DNA of 64,000 bases from Tubulanus polymorphus. Lineage: Eukaryota > Nemertea > Palaeonemertea > Tubulaniformes > Tubulanidae. Positions 1 through 12,503 of the stretch are shown piece by piece. The notes under the pieces were generated by a model. It was not told the DNA's origin and did not search any database. It worked only from the letters and a program-made list of their open reading frames with translations. How positions within the stretch are numbered: the first letter of the stretch is position 1; every line of letters starts with the position of its first letter. The stretch spans positions 12,815,951-12,879,950 of the forward strand of contig NC_134035.1 of the NCBI RefSeq assembly GCF_964204645.1, written 5' to 3'. The translations under genes and the position numbers were made by a program.

Positions 1-690
1 TGGAACTATAGAGGTATATTAGAGAGGTATATTAGAGAGGTATATTAGAGAGGTATATTAGAGAGGTATATTTAAGGGGTAGAATTGAGGGTTATATTTG
101 AGAGTGATATTTGAGGGGTCGATTTATGGGGTAGATTTAAGGGGTAGATTTCAGGGGTTGTACATGATTTAAGGGGTAGATTTGAATTGGTATATTTGAG
201 GGGTAGATTTGAGGGGTTGTACATGATTTAAGGGGTATATGATTTAAGGGGTAAATTTGAGAGGTATATTTGAGGGGTAGATTTGAGGGGTTGTACATGA
301 TTTAAGGGGTATATGATTTGAGGGTTATATTTGAGAGGTATATTTAAGGGGTAGATTTATGGAATATATGATTGGAAGGGGGTATATGATTTACCGGTAA
401 GATGTATATTTGAGAGGTATATCTAGGGGGTATATTTAAGGGGTATATAATTTAAGGGGTAGATTTGAGGGGTATATTTGAGGGTTATATTCGAGGGGTT
501 GTACATGATCTAAGGGGTATATGATTTGAGGGGTAGATTTGAGGGATTGTACATGATTTAAGGGGTAGATTTGAGGGGTATATTTGAGGATTAGATTTGA
601 GGGGTAGATTTGAGGGGTAGATTTAAGGAGTATATGATTTAAAGGGTATATGATCTAGAGGTATATGATTTGAGGAGTATATGATATATA
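1..690. repeat. AT/G-rich degenerate minisatellite
   Basis: Short units of about 12-15 bp such as AGGGGTAGATTTG, GAGGTATATTTGA and TTGTACATGATTTA are reiterated in changing order from the left edge. No unit is perfectly periodic, so this is an old, shuffled array. It lies downstream of the visible MOB2 exon on the minus strand and is probably intronic. No coding potential is seen. Confidence 0.85.
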
Positions 691-1074
691 GGGATACATA
701 CGTATTATAAGGTGCAGTCATCGCCGTGCATTCATTAGCCGTACAGAATTCCGATATTGTACCGTATAACAAGTTGATATGTTCAAAAAATGAGATCGCT
801 GCAAAAAAATAAAAAACAGGTGATTAAAAATCGATTCGCACTTAATGTAGAAAAAGAACCCCTGTCTGACCCAGCCTGACCCAATCCGACCCGCATCCCA
901 ACATTGATCAGGTTCAAAGCGAGCCAGTCCCCAACAACTAGAATTTTTGATGGTAGATTAGGGAATTGTGAGCAAAGCCACCACAGGGCTGCCAATCTCT
1001 TAAAAGGGCTGCCAGTAACAAATTGAATTTTTTTCAGTAATTTTATTGCAATATTAAAGAAAATGTTATAATTA

Positions 1075-1645
1075 TCAGTAATCAACAGTAAGACCCTCAG
1101 TAACATCTTTCATATTTCTGCTCAAGTTAATCAGTAACAACAGTAAGACCCTCAGTAACATCTTTCATATTTCTGCTCAAGTTAATCAGTAATGAACAGT
1201 AAGACCCTCAGTAACATCTTTCATATTTCTGCTCAAGTTAATCAGTAACAACAGTAAGACCCTCAGTAACATCTTTCATATTTCTGCTCAAGTTAATCAG
1301 TAATGAACAGTAAGACCCTCAGTAACATCTTTCATATTTCTGTACAAATTAATCAGTAATCAACAGTAAGACCCTCAGTAACATCTTTCATATTTCTGCT
1401 CAAGTTAATCAGTAATGAACAGTAAGACCCTCAGTAACATCTTTCATATTTCTGTACAAATTAATCAGTTATCAACAGTAAGACCCTCAGTAACATCTTT
1501 CATATTTCTGTACAAATTAATCAGTTATCAACAGTAAGACCCTCAGTAACATCTTTCATATTTCTGTTCAAATTAATCAGTAATCGACAGTAAGACCCTC
1601 AGTAACATCTTTCATATTTCTGTATGCATCAAATAAATCAAATCA
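1075..1645. repeat. ~57-bp tandem array, block 1
   Basis: About nine to ten copies of a unit of roughly 55-60 bp contain the core CAGTAAGACCCTCAGTAACA followed by TCTTTCATATTTCTG and an AATCAGTAAT linker. The array ends in TGTATGCATCAAATAAATC. The same array with the same terminal tail recurs at about 3354-4110, so the two blocks descend from one duplicated locus. Confidence 0.9.
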
Positions 1646-1801
1646 GTGGGACAAAGTACCGTAACAAAATACTAAAAATCACGAACAGTTCTGCAACTAT
1701 AGAATCTAACACTCCCCCGCTACTCTGCCACCGTGGTCGGGCGGTCGGGTGGTCGGTGTAGCACCCCCCCCCCCCCCACGGTGGGTGTGGTATTCACTTA
1801 C

Positions 1802-1971
1802 TGTGAGTGGCTAACCATTCATGATAACACAGTCCTGGAGGTAATGTTACAAGTCGTTCTAAGTGTTCAATATCACAAACGCTGCAATCTTTCACGTATT
1901 GTTCTTCCATGTATAAATGAAATTCATCCTGAGCCGGTGAAGGGGAATCTTTATCTTTCTTACGACCTTTC
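1802..1971 (-). CDS. MOB2: MOB2 shared second coding exon
   Basis: This 170-nt exon enters in phase 2 (its first base G completes a codon) and exits after ACT CAC A, leaving one base. The next exon would complete a Thr or Ser codon of the WLATH(T/S) motif. The 3' splice site is TTTTCAG|G and the 5' splice site is CACA|GTAAGTG. The longer open frame reaching 2054 includes intron-derived hydrophobic residues and should not be used as the start. Confidence 0.85.
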
Positions 1972-4900
1972 CTGAAAATACACAACAAATATACAAATAC
2001 TATTAGACAATGTAGATAGAAATAAGACAAGTCAGGGGCTGATTCCATAGTCACGGCTTAGACTCAAAGACCAGTCCAAGACCAACAACTTATAGCCAAC
2101 CTAATAACAATAACATCTAATGACTTTCGGACTTTGCTACGGACCCCAGGGACAGTATCACAATCCAAAAATAGTCTATATCTCAAGACCTTCCTAAAGT
2201 TGTTAGAGTGGTCTTATGTAGTTAAATTGGCTTTGGAACCACAAGGCCTTGGACTGGTCTTAAGTTGTTAGATTGACCTGGACTGCCGTGGCTGTTTAAA
2301 TGGTGACCTCTGGAGGTATAAGTTTGATGAGTGCGATAATAAATTCTTAAAATAATAAATCCTCAAGCGCAATATTTGGATTTCAGTTAAATCAAATATT
2401 TGAAGTGGATTTGTAGAGTTGAACTCAAACATTTAGACGCCAAAAACCAGTTGTTAGACAGATTCGACATGGTTCAAAATTATTAGTTCATTTTCAAACA
2501 TCATTTTAACTCGGCTTAAAACGGATTCTAAAATTTGATATATCGTTATTTTGCTGCTTCTCTTACCGTCTATAGAAATAATACAGCGCCAAAAATACAA
2601 ATAATCCTTTATACAAACGAAACATTATCGATAGATCCTCAACGACGACGGGAGTCCCCAGAGTTCCCCCCCGGGGTGAATAAAAACATCGACAATACGA
2701 CAAAACCATATAGAAATCATACATAGGTAAACATTACAAATATCGTCGTTGATATTTGTACAAACAAGTTCAGCGTTGGTTGGTAATATCGGGCGAGCCC
2801 GGGGTGGGTCATCCAGGGTCAGTCTTTACATATTGATATATAATGAGTCATAGCTAAAAGTGGCCCATTATCAGTCATAGATTGCACAATGTACAGCGTC
2901 GTACAGCTTAGTACAGCGAACAGCTCGGTCTCATTGAAACTTTCTATTCTTTATTGTGAACACACACAAAAATACTCAACCATCTAAACTTCAATAGCTC
3001 AAGAGGGGTGGGGCATCGGGGGTGGGGCATCAGGGGTGGGGCATCAGGGGTGGGGCATCAGGGGTGGGGCATCGGGAGCGCGAATCTACTACCCTGAATT
3101 TGTCCTCATTGATCTCTCCCAAGGTGGTAATGAAAAAAAGACATTCAAAATGTGTAGAACTTTTCATCACTGAGACTCAAAAAAATTAACTAAAAAATTG
3201 CAATAAGTTAGTTTGCAGTTGACTGCTCTATATCTGAAAATAGAGAATGGGACCCAGAAAACTGCTTCGAACAGACCAAATACACGGCTGCCAATCTCTG
3301 AAAAGTGCTATCAGTAACAAATTTTTTTAAGTAATGTCATTGAAATATGAAAAACAATGTTTAATCAGTAATCAACGGTAAGACCCTCAGTAACATCTTT
3401 CATTTTTCTGTTCAAATTAACCAGTAATCGACAGTAAGACCCTCAGCAACATCTTTCATATTTCTTTTCAAATTAATCAGTAATCGACAGTAAGACCCTC
3501 AGTAACATCTTTCATATTTCTGTTCAAATTAATCAGTAATCGACAGTAAGACCCTCAGTAACATCTTTCATATTTCTGTTCGAATTAATCAGTAATCAAC
3601 AGTAAGACCCTCAGCAACATCTTTCATATTTCTGTTCTAATTAATCAGTAATCAACAGTAAGACCCTCAGTTACACCTTTCATATTTCTGTTCAAATTAA
3701 TCAATAATCAACAGTAAGACCCTCAGTAACATCTTTCATATTTCTGTTCAAATTAATCAGTAATCAACAGTAAGACCCTCAGTGACATCTTTCATATTTC
3801 TGTTCAAATTAATCAGTAATCGACAGTAAGACCCTCAGTAACATCTTTCATATTTCTGTTCAAATTAATCAGTAATCAACAGTAATACCCTCAGTAACAT
3901 CTTTCATATTTCTGTTCAAATTAATCAGTAATCGACAGTAAGACCCTCAGTAACATCTTTCATATTTCTGTTCAAATTAATCAGTAATCAACAGTAATAC
4001 CCTCAGTAACATCTTTCATATTTCTGTTCAAATTAATCAGTAATCAACAGTAAGACCCTCAGTAACATCTTTCATATTTCTGTATGCATCAAATAAATCA
4101 AATCAGTATTTCTCATCATAAAATAGTAACAAATACTGTTAGGCAGCTCTGCATTTAAAAACTTTAAGCATTTCATTAAAAACGAGAATTTTAGACAGTT
4201 AACTGAGCTGACAGATACTGATGAGCTGTAATGAGTCTGTATACCTAAAAACTGATTCTACTTACATGAAACTATAGCAAGGCATTGCTCTGACCATGGA
4301 CATATAATCTGTCCATGCTCCGACTAAAACAAATTACTGATCAAATCCAGACAATACATTATCAATATGATATCAATCATTTACAATAACATAAAGACCA
4401 ATGACTCATTATCCCTACTGATAAGTTCCCTACGTATTTCTATTTCCGAAAATAGCTCCCAGTTAAAATATTCATAAAATTTTCCGCAAATCAATTAAAC
4501 CTGGGTTATACGCGGAATTTGAACTTATTTTTGCCTTTTCTTAAAAAAAAGTTGCATGATTCATGCAAAAAATGATTTGCCACAAGATTGGAGTTGTACT
4601 AGTCAACACAAGACGAATTCCTGACTGTCTTTAAGGATTAATCTAAAGAGCTCGCCGTGAATCAGACATTTAAAAAAAAAACCTAGCGAAATAATCGAGT
4701 TTAAGGAAGAAATATTTTCCTTCACGATAAATGTACACAAGCGCGTACCCAGAGAAATGTGAAAGGGGTATCCAGAAGATAAAGGTGCGACGGAGGGGCC
4801 CCAACAGAGTTGGAAATTAGGTTCAAGCAAAGACATTCCACTCCGGACTTCAGGGAAAAATTGCCTGTTTAGAAATTTCGAAATTTAGTTTTATTGAAAA

Positions 4901-7900
4901 CGGGCATTCGGGAATTTTTCAGGCTGACATTTTGAGACGCTTTAAAATTCAGGGGTGGTGGGGGAGGGGGTTATATCTGAAGCTCTTAGAATGTAGTAAA
5001 TCAGCTGGTTGTATATCTCGAGTCAGAAGTCAACTCTCCCCTCATTGATATTGATAAACATTACGCTCTCAGACATTTCATACGTAATGATGAAGTTATT
5101 TTCATACGGTTGAATCACTTAGATAAAAAAAACACAACGTACATTAACCGGGCAGGCGGGCGGGCGGGTAGGGGTGGTGCTGGTACCGGCGAACGCTGGT
5201 ACTGCAGTACTGAACAGGTGCACACCATAACACAGGTGCATCATCATCATCATCATACAGCGTGGAAAAAAAATATCGCTCTACTTTTTTACAATGTCAT
5301 TTATTCTGCTTTGATGCGAAGGAAAATTCTGAATCTTATTCATACAGAAACAGACTTCAAACAACGAGGAGTCGGTTTATAGTTCACCGTTTAGATTTCG
5401 AAATAAATAATTCCTACCCTCAAACTTTTATGAAACAAAGGTGCCGAATTCCCCTTTTATCAATCGCATAAATGCTCTATTTCTTTAAGCACCCCACCCC
5501 GAATCAGACCCAGGATCCGGCCCGCCAGGGGTCATTGCTCATTCTAATTTGTTTGTGCGTACTGAATAAATCGAATATATGTAAATTTAGAACCTTTTTT
5601 TCCGAAATCTCCCTGAATAATCTTATTTTTGTCAGGTATAAATGGAATCCAGTGAATCAGAGTAATTTCTAGTATCAAAATGTTACAATTCATTCATTTT
5701 CAATTGTATCACGTACTGATTAAGAAACAATAACATTATCTGAATTATCTGAGTTTTCCAAGTTTATGATAAAAACTGTAAAAGTTTTCTCTGATTCCCT
5801 GAAATACAGTTATACGCCGAATGCATCGCTACCGGAGTGACGCCAATTTTAGAAAAAAAACTCATCGAACACGCCCTTATAACTGATAACACTCGAACAT
5901 ATCAAAACTGGCGACTAAAATTCTGATTAAAGATTACGACAAAATCATCGGTGAATTCCCCTCATAAATCAAACATTATCGGCGTCAAAACCTCACGACG
6001 AGATCAACAGAATTCTGTATCACAAAAGAGTCCAAAATCCTGTGTTATCAAATACATACAAATTGACATTTCAGGCACCTGAATGGAAAAATGTAGTTGA
6101 ATGTCAACAAAGTCCAACTTATTTTTAAAAAGGCAATTCATCTCTTTATGATCTACTACTCCAGATATAGACTGAAAAATGTCGCTTTAAATGTAAAAGG
6201 TCGTCGGCGTGCTCGAGAAAAATTCCAGTCTCGAGCTTTTTTTCCTCATCCGATTTGGAAAAAAGTCCCCGAGCTAAAATTTACTAATTAACATTTTGAG
6301 TAACGTGTAAATAGACGGATTAATTAACGAATCACGGGAATTGCCCGGTGAGGTCCTGTCGTTACGGTCCTGTCGTTACAGTTCAGAGAATTTCGATGAA
6401 ATTTCCAGGAAATCAGAAAACAGAGAAATTTCCAAAATATAGAGCAACAGCGATGATGAATATTTTGATTGAAAACGTAAGAAGGATTCAGGGGCCATTT
6501 CAAAGAACGAACATTTTTCATCTAATTTCCATTAGTTTTATGTTGACCGATCTAAATGGTCCAACATATACACGGAGAGTGTAGATCCTACACTCTCCAC
6601 GTACGGCTAACCACTAGCCTGAACTTCATGAAACCTTTTGTGTCTAGTGGTCAAAGACTTCTCAGAAAAATCGAATCAGTGTTCATTATGCTACAGTGCA
6701 TAAACATTGACCATTAAGAGTGACCACGGGTCAACCTTTCCACCTGATTTTGTCCTACAGGCAGGTTGTCCTCGCTGCCGTTATCGAAGGTAGAAAAGTC
6801 TCCACATGAAAGCGAGATAAAAACCTTTTCTCCTCGCTCGACAAAGATTTGTTTTTTTTAATCTTATTTCTCTAGATTCCGATAATTGCGGCGTTGACAC
6901 CTGGCAGTCACCCGGTCAGTCGCTCGAAATATACAAAGCAAGAATTAATCGAAACTTCCGGGAATTCTGTTTTCGTAAGTTCAGTTTGAATAGCACCTTT
7001 AACGACAACGATGTCCGAACTAAATATACCATTACCAGGCACCTGAACTGAACTAGAAAATAATTCACATCCCTGCAGAATAACTGCGTATTTTCATATA
7101 AAATTCCACGCTACGAATAAAAGAAATATTTCCTCGAACTAGTAGCAGTTTATTCGACGTTTCAACTTCATCTTGATGGTCATCTTCACGAATAGTTTTG
7201 GAGATCATCGATGAAGTGCATCAAAAATACCTCTTTATATATTTTTGACAGCAGGTAACTCTACATTACAGAAAACAGTTCATTCTCAGCGTGAGATTTT
7301 ATTAGTTCATTACTACACGGACTTACAGTGTTTTATCAAGGGTTATTTTCCTATGTAAATCACTTTCTCAAAGAATGTAAAATCTCTACAGCAAATAACA
7401 ACACTTCATATTTGATCGCTACGAAAAAAAAAAAACTAAGAAATACCCCCAGTAGCGAGACGTGCGAATTACAAATTAACTCGCGCCGAAAACAGCGCAA
7501 GAATTTCTTATTAACGAATGATGATAAAATTGATACATTAATCGCGGCTCGTTTTTTTTTTTTGAGGGAAAGAATTCGATGGGTGATGGGTGGTTTTTTT
7601 TCTAAATCCAGGCATCGACGTTTCCGCAATGGTCGGCAGAACTAGTGATGATAAAATACCAGGCACTCGATCATTCTATACTCATCATATTGCACCACGA
7701 TATAGAGTATAGAATACACGTACTTGATCAGGAATATTACATTTTTGTCCGTCAGGGTGACAACTTTCCCCCTTTCCCATTTCATTAATTCACTCGATCT
7801 AGTTTCATAGTCTCTGAGTTAGAGTTGACTCTTGAGTAAAATCGGTTAATTTTCAATGTTTTAACTCAGCGATTCAAATCTGAACTCACAACTGTGGAAC

Positions 7901-10900
7901 ACGACCCTGTTATAATACGCTGTGAATGAATCTACTGCGGGTAAATGGAGAAGTTTCATGGTTTAGAAATTTTTGTTACAATTTATTCATTTCTCCCGAA
8001 TAACTTAGTTAAAAAGTAACACACAGTCCACCAATTCATCAAATTCCTAATTTTGTTTCTAGATTTCCTGAGTTCTCCGGTTTTTCCGGGACAGTGACCA
8101 CACCTGTCTGTGGTCCAATTTTCACCAACTCTTCTATCTAAAACTGATGAATTTTGATAACTACCACCCACACAAATACAAACAGCTGAGAACCGAGTCC
8201 ATTCAAATCTATTCACACCTGTCACATTCGAAATTATGTATATTGAAATCATTGGAATACATGGATTTAGGTCATTCAGAGGAAACAGCTGATTATTCTA
8301 ACAATCGTCTATATATCAGACTGAATAGATTTAGATCTTTGTGGAAATTGCATAAGTTAAAACAAATTCGCATTGACCAGTTATGTTGCATTGTCTCGAC
8401 CTGTTTTGCAATCTTCCTTCCAGGATAAGACATTGAAAATGAAATAATCTAGAGAACTGTGGAACTGATCTAGAACTCCTGACTGTCGCCCAACAAATTT
8501 CTAACCAAGAACCCGCAGAGCTAGCTTCGGAACTGTGGAACAGGGCTCAGAACTTTGGAACTGGAGCCAAAACTGTGGAACTTGATCCTGACATGTGGGA
8601 CCGGATCATGAACTATGGAGCCTTGTCCAGTACTGTGGATTTGGGTCCAGAACTGTGGAGCCGAGTACTGAAGAGTGGAGCTGGATCCTGAACTGTGGAG
8701 CCGAGTACTGAAGAGTGGAGCTGGATCCTGAACTGTGGAGCTGAGTACTGAAGAGTGGAGCTGGATCCTGAACTGTGGAGCTGAGTACTGAAGAGTGGAG
8801 CTGGATCCTGAACTGTGGAGCTGAGTACTGAAGAGTGGAGCTGGATCCTGAACCGTGGATCTGAGTCCAGATCTCTTATCGTAAATGATTGAAGTCTCAG
8901 ATCGAATGAATGAATATGTGATACATGAATATATCATGCAATAAAATTTGAACGAGTGCCAAACGGCTGTCAAATGTTTCTCCGCTTTTTAAAAACGTTT
9001 TTCCGGCGAGTAGTTCTCTCTCGTACGATGACTAAAAATACTCAGTGATCTCTCTCTCTTTCAATGGTGTGAATAAAGTGGGGTGACATCCAGGCCCCGC
9101 ACACATTATACTCATGCACAGTGGACATGAATAACCGTCTTAAACAGCAAATCACTTTACGACAACTTCATACGACAATAATTAAACGCTTTATCAATAG
9201 TTCGTGAATATACAGTGAACTGAAATTCATTTGGGGTGACAAATCCGTGTCCGCCTGGAACCACGCCTGGAACCACGCCTGGAACCACGCCTGGAACCAC
9301 CCCTGGAACCACCTGAGACCACCACTCATATTCATATTCATGCATTCATGGCTAAGAATGCAATAAATATCTTAAAAACAATGTGTCAATTAACGGCTTA
9401 ATTTCACAGCAATTTTATGCTTTATGAATAGACTATCAATACACATTTTCGGGGCCCAGAGGTCAATGTTCCACAGGCCAATGGCTCCTCTGTCGTCCCC
9501 TCCAAAGAATCTGTAAGAACTAATTTGAATAAGATTTATAAGATTTTTGTATCGTATTGAATCAAGGAGAAATAAATATATCAATCATATCCGCTGAGTA
9601 CCCCCTGAGTCCGCTGAGTACCCCCTGAGTCCGCTGAGTACCCCCTGAGTCCGCTGAGTACCCCCTGAGTCCGCTGAGTACCCCCTGAGTCCGCTGAGTA
9701 CCCCCTGAGTCCGCTGAGTACCCCCTGAGTACCCCCCTGAGTCCGCTGAGTACCCCCTGAGCCCGCTGAGTACCCCCTGAGTCCGCTGAGTACCCCCTGA
9801 GTCCGCTGCACTGAAATTTAGTTTTGATTGAAAACATGCCAACTTTTGTTGTTGTGTTTCGTTCACAAACACAGGAAACCACAAGTGAGGAAACCACAAA
9901 CCACAGATAGACAGAACCGACCGACCGACCGGAGGTGCTGGATTTATATTTCTTTCCTGCAGCTCTCTTCTCTTCTAGGAAAATACGGAGGTAGATTTTT
10001 CCAGGAAACGGCGCTATATAGGCCTAGTACATGACGGATCAATTTGAAAGCGATTAGTCGGAATAAAGCGGCAGTTTCTATGAATCGATTGCAGTTTGAG
10101 TCGTGCAGTCAGTCGTAGGGTGGGGAATGAATGACTGACTGAGTTGAGTCATGATTGTGTCACAAACTAAAGAAAACTGTTGCATCATCAGGATTATCCC
10201 GTTCCAGATCTAAAATACCATGTCTCAGCCTTAGAATACCACGTCCCAGATCTAGGTTACCCTGTCCCAACTCAAGAATACCATGTCCCAGCCCTAGAAT
10301 ACCACGTCCCAGATCTAGGTTACCCTGTCCCAACTCAAGAATACCACGTCCCAGGGCTGATTATACAGGTCAACTCTCCTAGCCCTATTAAGAATTAGCT
10401 CAAGTTCCTCAAAGTGGGCACAGGGTATATCAGGATAACACTGTATTCTGTAGCTCTGGATTACACAGGGTACTGATGTATAGTGACTAACAGCGACAGA
10501 TAATGCCTATACATAGTTTTTCCTCGTTTTTGTCAGTTCAGACACTGCTAATAGTAAACGCCTAACTGCTACACTAAACAAAAACATTAAAAATATTGGA
10601 TTCCATTGAAAAGTGAAAAGAAAAAAAAACCAGTCTAGTCTAGTCTGGTTTATAGGTAACTAGCTTTTGTCATCTGGAACGGCGGCGTTATAGGGGGTAC
10701 CCTGACAACTGTCTGGTACTACTCACTCAGAGTTTCATATATAGTAAAGAGGAAGATATTGAATGAAGACAATGTAAACAGAGGATAAAACTGATCACTC
10801 ACCATGGTAACATATTAAATATGTACTTAGCCGACGATCGGCCGTGTTTCATCCCGACATGTAATATTTCCATGACCATTTGTGAGAGAGCGAGATCGAG

Positions 10901-12405
10901 ATAGCGATAGGGTCCGTTAATCGAAACACCGCGATTCAGTCTAACGTTATTAACATCCGAATTAGAATCGGTACATTTCAGATTTCTCGTCGAAAATCAG
11001 TTTTACTGAAATAATTCTCGAAACTTAAAAGTCCGCGCAGGAACAAACGCAAAGTACTCGCTGACAAATCAACTCTCTCGTCTAAAAAGCGTAAACACAA
11101 AATGAGACTACGGGAAGCATGTGGTTGTACATGGGGTGATAGTCAGCTATGAGTAATCGACCAATAGCGAATAGGGTGTGTGTCTCGTTTCAACCAATCG
11201 TAACGCGCGATCTATAAATAAGGCAGATGTTTATACACTCAGCTGATCTCATACCCGTGGTTCTCTCTCTCCCTCTTACACACCGCCACGCATTAATCAT
11301 TTCTATATTTATATATGACCGCTTTTTTAGTAATTATCTCTAATTAACTTAATTAACCGTTGATAACGACCGTTTGATTGAATATTTGATTGTAGTTATC
11401 GTCGTAATTTTCATAATATTAAACGGCTATTATCTAATTATCTATTGTCGTAACGAGCTCTGATCAGTTAAACCCAGCCGTATCCTGAACCATCCACCTA
11501 CTATCATTCTAAACCTAAACTCTTGTGTTGACGACATCTTTCATTATCGATATTCGACGAATTCATTCCCGATTTCGTAGACGAAATGATTCTGTTTTTT
11601 TTTTTACTTTGAGGTTAGAAGGTTCTTTTCTGGCCTCTCTCCTCCATTCATACGGAAAGAAACCGATTTACTGATGTATATATAATACTTGATCAGGAAT
11701 ATTACATTTTTGTCAAATGAGTGATTTTTTTCTATAAGGCTGATCCCAGGTCCTCATCTATATAAAAAAGTATGATTTGGAAAGTAAATCTCAAAAAGTA
11801 GGAAGTATTTGACCTTTCAAAGAAACCTTACAAAATGATAATGAACGATGGTCAGTTTGAGAGTCGAGGGATGAATTCGAATTCTAATTCGAATTCTTAT
11901 GAAATTGTATAAAATCTATTTGCAAAAAGGAGATAAATAAAGAAATATCATAAATATCATGAAACTTTTCCCAGATCGAGTTGACAATGATTTTCAACTC
12001 GTCAGAACCGCGTCCAACAGCTCCCGACGCCACTGACAGAATTCAACAAATTCCTCGCAATCTTATCAATCTTACGGTCGACGCAACGACTCGAGAAATT
12101 TCAAATCGTTTAAAAATCCTTTTAGTAAAAACCCTAGATTTACGTCAATAATCGTTATCGATTTCAGAGAAATGAAGATATTTCGATCGACGGCAATTTC
12201 GTCACGAATAGAAAACTGTGTCATCAGAGTGTGAACTGATAATCACAAAACAAACATTCAAACGACGCTCGCTCGCTCGCTATTGAAAACTGATTATTGA
12301 CTCAAAAAACAACAACCAGAGAAAAATAAATAAAATCAATTGAAAAAGTGTGAAATGTATTTCGAATAAAAAAAAACGAAAATCGAATCGTTTATAGGTG
12401 GAGGT

Positions 12406-12503
<98 letters not shown>

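Noticed and set aside
1794-2054. Longer MOB2 reading starting [20 protein letters not shown]
   Set aside because: The hydrophobic N-terminal part lies upstream of a good 3' splice site (TTTTCAG at 1972-1978) and is unlike MOB proteins; it is intron sequence left open by chance.
8521-8973. 150-codon minus-strand ORF with [16 protein letters not shown]-type repeats
   Set aside because: It is a translation of the ~40-bp minisatellite; no gene signals around it.
9562-9899. Three overlapping ORFs rich in [19 protein letters not shown]
   Set aside because: They are the same 20-bp minisatellite read in three frames.
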